56,262 bases of DNA from Bacteroidota bacterium (GCA_023251835.1 JAHEXZ010000027.1:1-56262), one strand, 5' to 3'; positions 17,597 through 26,320 are shown, counted from the first letter of the stretch. Notes: generated from the sequence alone by a model not told the origin. A program made the numbers and translations.

Positions 17597-18650
17597 TTCC
17601 TCCCCATTGCGTCAATTGAACAACTATTTTTTGACCTTCACTTTTCCCTGATTCTTCTGGGAAGAGACCTTCACCAATCTTTTTACCAGTTTTAACTCCT
17701 GCAAAAAATATTCCTACTCCAACTTTCGCAACCTCTTTCGTAATCTTTGAGCGGGGTAGATCAGCAATTCCATCGGCTATTTTTTCTGACGCATCAATGC
17801 CTATATCAGTTTTGACTTTTGTACCAAAAATTTCTCCTTGTGAGGGACATTCTTCTGTGTTAATACATTTAACAAATGCTTTAATTTCTTCAACCCCAGC
17901 ATTTATAGCAGCTCCGGCTAAAATACTTGCGCCAACTACTGCTGCACCTTCACCGGCTATTGGCACTGCCAGAGCTAGTGCAACATCTTTTGTTAAATCT
18001 ATTAAATCATCACTAGTGAAACTTATATTGTAAGATTGAGTTTCAATGACACCACTATTGTCGAAAGTTTTATTTGATCCAAGTACTTGAAATGGAGTGC
18101 CATTAAAATCTGAATGAGTATTATTGGGTGAAGTAGAAGGATTAAAGTTCTTCGACAGTTTAAAATACATGGTATCAAATTCCAAATTTTCACGAGAAGA
18201 CGAACTACTTACCAATCGTTGTTTATGCTGTGTCCCAAATCTGTTTTGATCACTATTCGGATGGCCGGCTGATAATGGAGTTCCAGTATAAATATTATCT
18301 AACGAGGCTGGAGAAATTAAATTTCCAGGTGGTAAGATTGGAGCATCGTAAGACTTTGGTGCTGAGTTAAGTCCAAGGTTAAAGGATCCCGATGAACTTG
18401 AACCACAAGGATCAGTGCAAGTAATATTAGGAGTTGCAGCAGGACAAGAGTTCTGCGAAGCCTGGAGAGCCTCACTTCGAGTGTAAAATGTATGCGATAC
18501 AGGGCAATTACCAGCATTTACACAACTACTACAATAATATAAAGTACAATTACAATCCATTTGCCCACATGCTGAAATGTTTATGAAAACGATGCCGCTA
18601 AACAGGAGCAAGAAAATTTTAATGTAACAAGCTTTATGTTTTGTTTTCAT
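17586..18650 (-). CDS. Cys-rich predicted lipoprotein of unknown function
   Basis: A 354-residue protein with a lipoprotein signal (hydrophobic stretch then ISAC, lipidated Cys28). Eight more cysteines follow within the next ~55 residues (CNCTLYYCSSC and others), pointing to disulfides or a metal site. A Ser/Asn/Pro-rich segment spans ~90-200. Residues ~215-255 are rich in Ala and Gly and hydrophobic (ALAVPIAGEGAAVVGASI), resembling the hydrophobic hairpins seen in some toxins and membrane-inserting proteins. Another small Gly/Val/Ala-rich segment lies near 310-325. I recognise no family. It overlaps the following SPOR gene by 11 nt, so the pair probably works at the cell envelope together. 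Confidence 0.7.
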   Translation of the reverse strand: MKTKHKACYIKIFLLLFSGIVFINISACGQMDCNCTLYYCSSCVNAGNCPVSHTFYTRSEALQASQNSCPAATPNITCTDPCGSSSSGSFNLGLNSAPKSYDAPILPPGNLISPASLDNIYTGTPLSAGHPNSDQNRFGTQHKQRLVSSSSSRENLEFDTMYFKLSKNFNPSTSPNNTHSDFNGTPFQVLGSNKTFDNSGVIETQSYNISFTSDDLIDLTKDVALALAVPIAGEGAAVVGASILAGAAINAGVEEIKAFVKCINTEECPSQGEIFGTKVKTDIGIDASEKIADGIADLPRSKITKEVAKVGVGIFFAGVKTGKKIGEGLFPEESGKSEGQKIVVQLTQWGGNEQ

Positions 18651-18828
18651 TATTTGATTTACATTTTAAGATTATTATTCTACGAAAAAAAATTTCATCA
18701 ATGCATGTTTCACAGCTGACCGGCTAAAAAATTCTATTTTATCAAACGAAATTATCAAAAAATCTTCATAGAGTTTTGTTTTTTTATATTTTGGCACAAA
18801 CAAGGTTCTAATGTTTGTTCTTTTGTCA

Positions 18829-19824
18829 TCAGAAAATCCTTCTTATAAATGCCATCACCGATTTATTCTTTCTCTTTGTAGTTCCTTCAAAACCTCCTCT
18901 ATACGTTTTCATACGATAAGTGATAGTTCCATTCTTATTTTTTACAACTTCTGCATTTTCAATAAACTCCATATTTGCTCTTACATTAGATGAGTTGATG
19001 AAGTTTCCTGTTGCCCAAACAGTTAGGGGTTCTTTAAACATTTTAGACCGCTCTTTAAAATAAGTCGGGCACAGGGTTTCAATTTTTTCAAGCAGTTTGG
19101 GGTTATAGATAAGCAGATTCTCACGTGTGAACATAGTATTTTTATGGTAACGAAAAGCACAACCAAAAGCATTTGATTTATAATCAGGGGTTATCATAAT
19201 TGAATTATGCCCGGGTGAGTCTTTCCATATCTTAATAAGGTATTGAGCAGCTTCGCCATAAGTAGTTTTTTCTTTGGTAATAGGAGCAATCAGACAAATC
19301 TCGCCAGAAAAAGAACGTATTTTATTATAGTGTACCTGTTCATTTTTTCTTTTGGGCATATCAATTGGCTCCCCATGCCCAACCAGGTTATAATAAGCCT
19401 GATATTCACTGTGATGCGAGGATGCATTGTAAATAGTGTCGTTCCATTTCACAGGATTCAACCCTTTTGCTTTTCGGTAATTATTACATTCTGTCCAAAC
19501 GAGGCTATCCAGCAGACGGTAGTTGAGTGTACTTACTCTTATTGTATCGTCTGCTTTTGTTGCCTGCTTGTTTATTGGTGCAGCAGGAATTCTGTATGAA
19601 TAAATTGGAATTTTATGTGGTTCCTTTATTATGTTTTTTTTTCCGTCAATATTAAAAACAATTTCCAGAGTGTCGTTGGAAAAGGTTGTTGTACAAGAAT
19701 AGTAGGAATGAGCGCTCTGTGCAATAGTACTCATACAAAATAATATTTGTGTGCAGAAAAACATCCAATTGCCAATCTTCTTTGGTATTGCTCCGGTGGT
19801 TCTATAAATTTCAGAAGATTTCAT
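18829..19824 (-). CDS. Exported CAP-domain (SCP/PR1-like) protein
   Basis: The frame is open back to 20028, but its first 68 codons run through an intergenic repeat, so the ATG at 19824 (MKSSEIYRTTG, followed by a signal peptide ending STIAQS) is preferred, giving 331 residues. Residues ~120-270 of this form hold a CAP domain: NNYRKAKGLNPVKWNDTIYNASSHHSEYQ, then GHG, FSGEIC, and IWKDSPGHNSIMI with the conserved His/Glu pattern. CAP proteins are extracellular; bacterial members have varied roles and none can be fixed here. The last ~60 residues are basic and variable. Confidence 0.85.
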   Translation of the reverse strand: MKSSEIYRTTGAIPKKIGNWMFFCTQILFCMSTIAQSAHSYYSCTTTFSNDTLEIVFNIDGKKNIIKEPHKIPIYSYRIPAAPINKQATKADDTIRVSTLNYRLLDSLVWTECNNYRKAKGLNPVKWNDTIYNASSHHSEYQAYYNLVGHGEPIDMPKRKNEQVHYNKIRSFSGEICLIAPITKEKTTYGEAAQYLIKIWKDSPGHNSIMITPDYKSNAFGCAFRYHKNTMFTRENLLIYNPKLLEKIETLCPTYFKERSKMFKEPLTVWATGNFINSSNVRANMEFIENAEVVKNKNGTITYRMKTYRGGFEGTTKRKNKSVMAFIRRIF

Positions 19825-19919
19825 TGGGTTTATTTTTAAAGTTTTTTCTTCTCTGTTAGTGGCCTGCCCACCATTGTGATGCATGGATGGGCAGGCAGGG
19901 TTTTCAGCTTTCCACCGAT

Positions 19920-19996
19920 TATACTGAGCGAATGAGCTTGCTGGTTTTGAAAACGGTTCGGCTGAGCTCACCGAAGCCTCATTCAGCCGAAGTATA
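19920..19996. repeat. Dispersed palindromic (REP-like) repeat, copy C
   Basis: 77 nt from TATACTGAGCGAATGAG to CTCATTCAGCCGAAGTATA with ACGGTTCGGCTGAGCTCACC inside. Same length and same part order as the 44088 copy, with about ten differences by eye. Lies between the CAP gene and the GldL/GldM-like gene; a small hairpin CCTGCCCA / TGGGCAGG sits just beside it at 19863-19895. Confidence 0.85.
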
Positions 19997-19999
19997 ATT

Positions 20000-20878
20000 T
20001 TAATGAGAACCAGGCGGGAGCTCAACACGAAAATCTTTGGAACCTATTTTTTCTCCCCCTCTGTATACATCAATGGTGGCTGTTCCCGGGGAAACAACTT
20101 TTGCAATATATTTTCCATCAGCTACGGTGATTATTCCATTGTCTACAGAGAAATTTAATTCTTCATAAGGCACTCCTGAAACATTCACAGATAGGGGGTT
20201 GTCAATACCAACATAAAGAACCTCCATTTTATCGGTTGTAATTACACAGGTTGGTTTGCGATGGATAATATCCCCCATAATAAAGATTGCCAGCATACCT
20301 CCTATAATAAGAGCAAAGAAAACATCTCTCAGATAAATGTAAGTATCCTCAAGGTTTTTAGAAAAATTGAACAGATATAAAGGGAAATAGATAAAAAATA
20401 GAATCCCTGCCCCTAAAAACATTAACTCCACACCAAAGGGCCAGCGCTGTATTTTAAAAACAAATCCTAAAGACATTGCAACGGCTCCAATAAAACCTGA
20501 AATATAAATTATCTTAAAATTTTGCTCCGGAACATGCTTTAGTTTATACCTAAGAAGCATTGGAAAATAAATTAATGACAGTGTAGCAAACCCAACTATA
20601 AGTAGTAAGCCTGCACCAGGTAAATGCCCTATTTTAAAGGCCAAACTCAACTGAAGTAAACCAACTGATATTCCTAAAACATAATGCATGGTCATAGATT
20701 GCCCTCTGTTGGTATCTGCAAGCTTATTGATTATATACACCGGAAAATAAATACTAAGACAGATACCAGTGATTAGCATCAGGGGGCCAGCCCCTGCAAG
20801 GTGCGTGATTTTAAAAATGGTGGTCATTATAGTCAGGAATGCTGCGAAATAACCGACAATATTTGCTGTTGTTTTCAT
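20000..20878 (-). CDS. Fusion of GldL-like membrane repeats with a GldM-like C-terminal domain
   Basis: A 292-residue inner-membrane protein. Residues 1-175 hold three successive two-helix units of the kind found at the start of GldL (FKITHLAGAGPLM at 23-35, FKIGHLPGAGLLL near 81-93, FKIQRWPFGVELM near 141-153), followed by a seventh helix near 185-205. Residues ~210-292 look like the C-terminal domain of GldM/PorM: CVITTDKMEVLYVGIDNP, a GVP, then SPGTATIDVY and a closing KDFRVE. In type IX secretion and gliding, GldL and GldM are separate subunits of one trans-envelope motor; here the two kinds of domain sit in one chain. Function is not known. The C-terminal domain is expected in the periplasm. 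Confidence 0.75.
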   Translation of the reverse strand: MKTTANIVGYFAAFLTIMTTIFKITHLAGAGPLMLITGICLSIYFPVYIINKLADTNRGQSMTMHYVLGISVGLLQLSLAFKIGHLPGAGLLLIVGFATLSLIYFPMLLRYKLKHVPEQNFKIIYISGFIGAVAMSLGFVFKIQRWPFGVELMFLGAGILFFIYFPLYLFNFSKNLEDTYIYLRDVFFALIIGGMLAIFIMGDIIHRKPTCVITTDKMEVLYVGIDNPLSVNVSGVPYEELNFSVDNGIITVADGKYIAKVVSPGTATIDVYRGGEKIGSKDFRVELPPGSH

Positions 20879-20942
20879 AATGATTGAGATTTAATTGTTA
20901 GACACAATATAGTTTATTCCCTGAAAAGTTATGCATCTATCT

Positions 20943-21623
20943 TTATAGACTAAAGGCATAACCAAGATTAATTGCTAAAAAACTTCCTGCAAAATAGCCA
21001 AACCCCTTACTTGGTGTATTTGAGGTGATTCCGTTTTTATAAATAGTGCTATTGTCATATCTCTCATATAAATCTGCTCCAAGAGGAATGTCAAGAAAAA
21101 GTTTTCCAGGTCCGAGTTTATAATTTCCTCCCAGGCAAATCATTCCAGAGAATGTGCGGTATGAAAAATCGCTATTGTGATCATAAAGAGGGTCTGTGTA
21201 TATAACAGTTTCAGACATAGTCCAATCCTGGTATCCAAGTCCTGCTGAAAGATAAACGCCTGCTTTGGAGGAAAAATTATTTCCCAGCAAAAAATAAGTA
21301 GAAGTAAGAAATACATTTATTACGTGACCTGGATGAAATGTTGCTGTATATCCGGGAGCACCTGATCCCGGAGTATTATCTATAGGTTGAGTATAGTTTT
21401 CCCATATATTTGAAGTAATATGAGACCGTACTCCAAAACTCAATTTTTGATTTTTCAAATAATCAAATTTTATCATCCCACCATAACCATCAGGGGTGTA
21501 TGTTCCTCCGATTCCTAATACAATTTTTTTTTCCAGAGTATCCGGATTTGTTTGTGCCTGTGTGCTTCCGAAGCAGTTCAGTATAACCGAAGCTGTCAGA
21601 ATGTTTTTGATTAGTGTTTTCAT
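20943..21623 (-). CDS. Small outer-membrane beta-barrel protein
   Basis: A 226-residue protein with a Sec signal peptide (cleavage near QAQ, residue ~24). The rest alternates hydrophobic and polar residues in about eight to ten strands, Gly- and Tyr-rich, ending in LAINLGYAFSL, with an aromatic residue near the C-terminus as in barrels inserted by BamA. No family name is recognised; many Bacteroidota proteins of this size and pattern are annotated only as porin-like. Separated from the GldL/GldM-like gene by 64 nt on the same strand. Confidence 0.75.
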   Translation of the reverse strand: MKTLIKNILTASVILNCFGSTQAQTNPDTLEKKIVLGIGGTYTPDGYGGMIKFDYLKNQKLSFGVRSHITSNIWENYTQPIDNTPGSGAPGYTATFHPGHVINVFLTSTYFLLGNNFSSKAGVYLSAGLGYQDWTMSETVIYTDPLYDHNSDFSYRTFSGMICLGGNYKLGPGKLFLDIPLGADLYERYDNSTIYKNGITSNTPSKGFGYFAGSFLAINLGYAFSL

Positions 21624-21800
21624 GGTGTTGAGGTTTTAAAGGTTAAACAATAAAAACTTACATCACAAAATTCAACCAAAAAGAGAGGTAAAACAATACA
21701 AATACATTGGCATTTTTATATACCAACTAATTGGTATGCTTTCAATAATTTTATGCTGATAACCTTGAAAAGGCCTTTTGATAATGGAAATGATAAGTGT

Positions 21801-22457
21801 TTATTTTAATATCCCATTTTCGTATGCAAACTTTATCAATCCGGCAAGATTTTTTGTTTTAGTTTTTTGCATAATATTTTTTCGATGGGTTTCAACAGTC
21901 CTATAGCTTATAAATAGTGTATTTGCTATATTTTCATTGGTGTATTCTTTTGCCAGCAATTGTACTATCTCAGTTTCACGGGGAGTCAGAGTAATTGATT
22001 CCTCCGGCAGTTGGCTCTTCTCTTTTTCAATTTTATTTAAATAGTTGTTTAAAATGCTTTCATGAACTTCACTACTAAAGTATCGTCCTCCCTTAACAAT
22101 TTCTTTGATTGCATCTGTTAATTGCAATTTTGTTGCATTTTTCAGAACATATCCAGATACCCCTATCATGAGCATTTCTGAAATAAATTCTTTTTCATTA
22201 TGTGTAGTAAGAATAATTATTTTCGTATCGTATTTCCGCTCTTTGATACGTTTAGCTGTTTCAATACCATTAAGTTTTGGCATGTTTATATCTATAATAC
22301 AAACATCATATTTATTTTTATCCAACAATTCAAGTACCTGATTGCCGTCAGAAGCTGTGGCAGAAACATCAAAATCTTTCTCCATTTTTAACAGAGAAAT
22401 AATTCCATCAAGAAACAGTTGATGATCATCCGCGATCAGAAGTCGTATTTTAGCCAT
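21801..22457 (-). CDS. NarL/FixJ-family response regulator
   Basis: A 218-residue DNA-binding regulator. The receiver domain (1-120) has the acidic pocket ADD at 10-12, the phosphoacceptor Asp56 in IIDINMP and a conserved TTHNEKE / Lys near 104-108. Residues ~150-212 form a LuxR-type helix-turn-helix (LTPRETEIVQLLAKEYTNEN then ISYRTVETHRKNIM). It follows its sensor kinase with an 8-nt overlap, so the two are co-translated. Targets are unknown; the envelope gene series directly downstream on the same strand is a candidate, but a 178-nt gap separates them. Confidence 0.93.
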   Translation of the reverse strand: MAKIRLLIADDHQLFLDGIISLLKMEKDFDVSATASDGNQVLELLDKNKYDVCIIDINMPKLNGIETAKRIKERKYDTKIIILTTHNEKEFISEMLMIGVSGYVLKNATKLQLTDAIKEIVKGGRYFSSEVHESILNNYLNKIEKEKSQLPEESITLTPRETEIVQLLAKEYTNENIANTLFISYRTVETHRKNIMQKTKTKNLAGLIKFAYENGILK

Positions 22458-23385
22458 TTTCCGAAATTTCTTTTAAAGGAATATCAATAATTACGGTTGT
22501 TCCTCTTCCTTCCGCAGCATCAATATGCAACTTTCCTTTCATATAGTCTACACGAGAAGAAATATTTGATAAACCGATACCTTTATTCTTAGATTTTATT
22601 TTTTTATAATTAAATCCTTTTCCATCATCTTCCATGGTTATATTGATATAATCAGGGTATTTTATCAATTGTATAGTAACTTCTCTGGCCTGAGCGTGTT
22701 TTACGATGTTATTCGTTAATTCAAGAATGATCCGGTAAATGCCTATTTCGGCAGATTCATTAATCCGTTCATTAAAATTGTGCGTAGAAAAATTAATACT
22801 TAAACCCGAATGAGATGCAATGTTATCGAATAAATTTTTAAGGCCGGAGATTAACCCAAGTTTGGAAAGGGTTGCCGGCATGATATTATGAGATATATTT
22901 CTGAGTTCTTCTATGGCATTATCAAGAAGGGATAGTGTGGAAAAATATTTATTCTTCTGCTCTTCTGTAAGCAACAAATCCTCCTCTTCCATCCGTGCTA
23001 ATTTAAGTTTTGCAGCAGAAAGAATAGAGCCTAAGCCATCATGTAAATCTTCTGCTATCCGTTTTCTTTCTTTATCCTGAATGGAGATTATAGCGGTGAA
23101 TAATTCATTCTGTTGTTGATTGATTTTTGATTGAAATTTATTGTACTGCCTTAGCTGATGCCTGTTATATAAAAGAAAAAATGTTGCAGTAAGCAATACG
23201 GCAAATACAGTAAATATATTCCGATCTCTATTTTCTTCATCAATTTGTTTTTGCCATAAATCTTTTTGTTTATTGAAATAACTTATATCAAAATTCTTTG
23301 TGTCAGCCTGTTGTACGGTGTCTATATTACTTTTAATGCTATTGTTTAGAGTAAGGAAAAGGGATAAGAGAATTATAGTTCTCAT
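22450..23385 (-). CDS. Membrane-bound NarL-type histidine kinase
   Basis: A 311-residue sensor kinase. A signal-like hydrophobic N-terminus (1-20) is followed by ~35 external residues and a membrane helix at about 57-73; a coiled-coil (75-105) leads to a HisKA_3 dimerisation domain with His115 in AEDLHDGLGS. The ATPase domain has the N box near ELTNNIVKHAQA, the G1 box DDGKGFN and the GIGLSNISSR G2 box. The input domain is short, so the signal may be sensed in the membrane or by a partner. Paired with the response regulator immediately downstream. Confidence 0.92.
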   Translation of the reverse strand: MRTIILLSLFLTLNNSIKSNIDTVQQADTKNFDISYFNKQKDLWQKQIDEENRDRNIFTVFAVLLTATFFLLYNRHQLRQYNKFQSKINQQQNELFTAIISIQDKERKRIAEDLHDGLGSILSAAKLKLARMEEEDLLLTEEQKNKYFSTLSLLDNAIEELRNISHNIMPATLSKLGLISGLKNLFDNIASHSGLSINFSTHNFNERINESAEIGIYRIILELTNNIVKHAQAREVTIQLIKYPDYINITMEDDGKGFNYKKIKSKNKGIGLSNISSRVDYMKGKLHIDAAEGRGTTVIIDIPLKEISENG

Positions 23386-23420
23386 GTATAAGATTCTTTA
23401 AATTTCTTTTGATATCACAA

Positions 23421-23440
23421 ACTCAGTAAGATTCAGTATA
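23421..23440. repeat. Partial copy of the palindromic repeat family
   Basis: Twenty bases matching the right end of the 6329 and 6665 copies (CAGTAAGATTCAGTATA core). It sits in the 64 nt between proline dehydrogenase and the histidine kinase gene. Confidence 0.6.
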
Positions 23441-23449
23441 AATGCTGTT

Positions 23450-24613
23450 TTAGCCTTTCCTTCTTTGCTTCTCTTTGATAATCAGGCTTAATTCACGGCT
23501 GGTTTGTCCTTTTACGGATGTATTTTCCTGTGCTCTTCTAATCAGGTAAGGCAATACTTCATTTACAGGTCCATAAGGCACATATTTAGCCACATTGAAT
23601 CCTTCGCTGGCAAGGTTAAAACTGATATGATCACTCATACCAAGCAATTGAGAAAAATAAATATGAGTATTGCCTGCTGCAATAGCTTTGTCTTTCATTA
23701 ACCGGGCAAGATACATAGAACTGTTTTCATTATGTGTTCCTGCACAAAAGGCTATTTTGCTTATATTTTCGATACAAAACAAGAGTGCGGCATCATAATC
23801 TCTGTCCGTATCCTCCTTAGTATTCTGTATAGGAGAAGAGTAACTTTTTTCAGCCGCACGATCCCGTTCTTTTTCCATATATGCACCACGTACCAGCTTA
23901 GTGCCCAGATAATAATTTTTTTGTTGTGCAAGCTCCAATGAATGTTTTAAGTAAGAAAGCCTGTCTTTTCGGTAGAGCTGGTAAGTATTATAAACAACAG
24001 GTTTTTGAATATTATATGCAGCCATCATAGTATTTGCAAGCTCATCAATGGCTTGCTGTATCCAGCTTTCTTCTGCATCAATGAAGATAGGTATGCCCGC
24101 GTCATGGGCAGCTTTACAAATGCTGTTTACCCTGTTTCGAACACGTTCATATTCTTTTTGTTCATTTTCAGTGAGCTTTTCAGCAGCACTCACTTTTTCT
24201 AACAGTGCAAAACGTGCCAGGCCGGTTACTTTAAACACACAAAAAGGTATATATTTATCATTTTTTGCTTTTCCCACTGTGGCAACTGTTTCTCTTGAAC
24301 AGACATCAAAATCATGCTCGTTTTCTTTACCTTCTACCGAATAATCTAAAATGGTCCCAATGTTAAAACGTTCCAGTTCTTTAACGGTTCTATCACATTC
24401 CTCAATGGTTTCTCCTCCGCAGAATTGCTTAAAAATGGTGGCTTTTATTATTCCTTTTATCGGGAAATGTATTTGAATGGCAAAAGTAACAAGCGACTTT
24501 CCGATATTCACAAATATGGGATTGGCTACCATTTTAAACAGCCAGTAGGAACGGTTTAAATCCCTGTTGGTTTTGCCTGAAAAGGCAATTTCAGTATTGT
24601 TGAATGATAACAT
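23450..24613 (-). CDS. Proline dehydrogenase
   Basis: A 387-residue FAD enzyme of the ProDH family that oxidises proline to pyrroline-5-carboxylate, the first step of proline breakdown. Seen: a single TIM-barrel domain, with CVFKVTGLARF near 113-123, IPIFIDAEESWIQQAID near 171-187 (conserved DAE), LGTKLVRGAYMEKER near 240-254 (KLVRGAYxxxER is the family signature), and GTHNENS near 300. The Tyr and Arg residues of the closing ENTSVKGQTSRELSLI segment also fit. It is the stand-alone (PutA N-terminal) form; no pyrroline-5-carboxylate dehydrogenase is nearby. A minus-strand TATATTTG (24666-24673) may be its -7 promoter element. Confidence 0.94.
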   Translation of the reverse strand: MLSFNNTEIAFSGKTNRDLNRSYWLFKMVANPIFVNIGKSLVTFAIQIHFPIKGIIKATIFKQFCGGETIEECDRTVKELERFNIGTILDYSVEGKENEHDFDVCSRETVATVGKAKNDKYIPFCVFKVTGLARFALLEKVSAAEKLTENEQKEYERVRNRVNSICKAAHDAGIPIFIDAEESWIQQAIDELANTMMAAYNIQKPVVYNTYQLYRKDRLSYLKHSLELAQQKNYYLGTKLVRGAYMEKERDRAAEKSYSSPIQNTKEDTDRDYDAALLFCIENISKIAFCAGTHNENSSMYLARLMKDKAIAAGNTHIYFSQLLGMSDHISFNLASEGFNVAKYVPYGPVNEVLPYLIRRAQENTSVKGQTSRELSLIIKEKQRRKG

Positions 24614-24791
24614 CAGCTAAAATCTTTCTAATTTAAACTCATTCTAAATGCTTTTAGAAAGGGTACAAATATAAAAAATTAACCATCCAAAGATAGGTTA
24701 AGGAGGAATCAGCCGGATGGTGTCAAAAAATTTCTTAACAAATAACAGTGTTTGGTGAATAAGTTTTCTTAATCTGTAACTATAAAAAATT

Positions 24792-24799
24792 TACTTTTG
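24792..24799 (+). promoter_or_regulatory. Candidate -7 element of the sucC promoter
   Basis: TACTTTTG, the Bacteroidota -7 consensus TAnnTTTG, 28 nt before the sucC start. No clear TTTG at the -33 distance is present, so the assignment rests on one box and position. Confidence 0.5.
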
Positions 24800-24827
24800 A
24801 CTGTTTTAATTTTAAAATGGAAGTATT

Positions 24828-26039
24828 ATGAATATACATGAATATCAAGGTAAAGCCGTATTAAAAGGTTTCGGAGTGGCCATACAAAATGGTATTGTTG
24901 CTGATACACCAGAGAAGGCGGTTGAAGCAGCAAAAGAATTACAAAAACAAACCGGCACAGGCTGGTGGGTTATAAAATCACAAATACATGCGGGCGGACG
25001 TGGTAAAGGTAAGATTGCCGGTACCGAGCAGCGGGGAGTTGCTCTTGCAAAATCATTGGATGATGTAAAAACAATTTCTACAAATATTCTGGGGAAAAAC
25101 CTTATAACACTACAAACAGGTGAAAAAGGAAGAAAAGTAAATAAAGTATTTATTGCTGAAGATGTATATTATCCGGGCGAATCACCAACAAAAGAGTTTT
25201 ACATGAGTGTATTGCTCGACCGTTCCAAAGGCCATAATACTATTATGTATTCAACAGAAGGCGGTATGGATATTGAAACTGTGGCACATAATACACCGCA
25301 TCTGATTTTTAAAGAAGAAATTGATCCTAAAGTTGGACTACGTGACTTCCAATGCCGTAAAATAGCTTTTAACCTGGGATTAAGTGGTGAGGCCTATAAA
25401 GGAATGGTAAAATTTGTAGCAGCTTTATACAAAGCCTATGAAGTTACAGATTCTTCCATGTTTGAAATTAATCCGGTTTTAAAAACATCTGACAATAAAA
25501 TTATTGCTGTAGATGCGAAAGTAACATTAGATAACAATTCGTTATTCCGCCATCCGGATTTAGCTGAAATGCGTGATATAACTGAAGAAGATCCAACAGA
25601 AGTAGAGGCCGGACAACACAACCTGAACTATGTAAAATTAGATGGTAATGTAGGGTGTATGGTGAATGGTGCCGGTTTGGCAATGGCTACAATGGATATT
25701 ATCAAGCTTTCTGGCGGGGAACCTGCCAATTTCCTTGATGTAGGAGGTACAGCCAACGCTGCACGGGTGGAGCAGGCTTTCCGGATTATTCTGAAAGATC
25801 CTAAGGTAAAGGCCATCCTTGTTAATATTTTTGGTGGAATTGTTCGTTGCGATCGTGTGGCACAGGGTATTGTAGATGCTTATAAAAATATTGGGAATAT
25901 TAATGTTCCTATCATCATCCGTTTGCAAGGCACAAATGCTATTGAAGCTAAAAAGATTATTGATGAATCAGGATTAAAAGTTTTCTCGGCAATTACACTA
26001 CAGGAAGCAGCTGATTTGGTGAATAAAGCGGTTAAATAG
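24828..26039 (+). CDS. sucC: Succinyl-CoA synthetase, beta subunit
   Basis: SucC is the ADP/GDP-binding subunit of the TCA-cycle enzyme that makes ATP or GTP while cleaving succinyl-CoA. The 403-residue length is normal. The ATP-grasp start MNIHEYQGKAVLKGFGV and the QIHAGGRGKGK loop near 51-61 are typical; MFEINPVL near 211-218 and DAKVTLDNN near 228-236 bind the metal; the C-terminal ligase domain has FLDVGGTANA near 303-312 and NIFGGIVRCDRVAQGI near 336-351. No sucD is adjacent, so the alpha subunit must be encoded elsewhere, which is common in Bacteroidota. Confidence 0.96.
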   Translation: MNIHEYQGKAVLKGFGVAIQNGIVADTPEKAVEAAKELQKQTGTGWWVIKSQIHAGGRGKGKIAGTEQRGVALAKSLDDVKTISTNILGKNLITLQTGEKGRKVNKVFIAEDVYYPGESPTKEFYMSVLLDRSKGHNTIMYSTEGGMDIETVAHNTPHLIFKEEIDPKVGLRDFQCRKIAFNLGLSGEAYKGMVKFVAALYKAYEVTDSSMFEINPVLKTSDNKIIAVDAKVTLDNNSLFRHPDLAEMRDITEEDPTEVEAGQHNLNYVKLDGNVGCMVNGAGLAMATMDIIKLSGGEPANFLDVGGTANAARVEQAFRIILKDPKVKAILVNIFGGIVRCDRVAQGIVDAYKNIGNINVPIIIRLQGTNAIEAKKIIDESGLKVFSAITLQEAADLVNKAVK

Positions 26040-26067
26040 TTAGATATTAGATATATTATACATTAAA

Positions 26068-26198
26068 CGGGATAAATTTCCGCAATCCAGCCCACACTCT
26101 TCGACAGGCTCAGAGTGACCCGTGTGCCAGTCATACTGAGCTTGTCGAAGTATCTGGGTTGGCCATTTTGAAATATAACAATGCGGAAATTTATCCCG
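26068..26198. repeat. 131-bp long palindromic element (nested inverted repeats)
   Basis: Outer arms CGGGATAAATTTCCGCA (26068-26084) and its perfect complement (26182-26198). Nested inside is a second imperfect pair, CTTCGACAGGCTCAGAGTGAC-like on the left (26099-26119) and GTCATACTGAGCTTGTCGAAG-like on the right (26130-26150), with about three mismatches. The element would fold into one long hairpin and may end sucC transcription. Such elements are non-autonomous and MITE-like in form. Confidence 0.8.
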
Positions 26199-26245
26199 TG
26201 CACAGTATAGATATGAGATTTGAGTAGTGCGATAAAAAAAACATT

Positions 26246-26303
26246 TATACTGAGCGAATGAGTTTGTAACCCCGATAGCTATCGGGGTCATTCGCTCAGT
26301 ATA
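26246..26303. repeat. Dispersed palindromic (REP-like) repeat, most symmetrical copy
   Basis: 58 nt, almost fully palindromic: TATACTGAGCGAATGA and its complement at the ends, and ACCCCGATAGCTATCGGGGT at the centre. Sits between the 131-bp palindrome and the SET-domain gene. Confidence 0.88.
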
Positions 26304-26320
26304 AAGATTCTCCGCGGCAC

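Noticed and set aside
19825-20028. Upstream extension of the CAP-domain gene (68 codons) and overlap with the GldL/GldM-like gene
   Set aside because: The codons run through a repeat copy, and a normal signal peptide starts shortly after the ATG at 19824.
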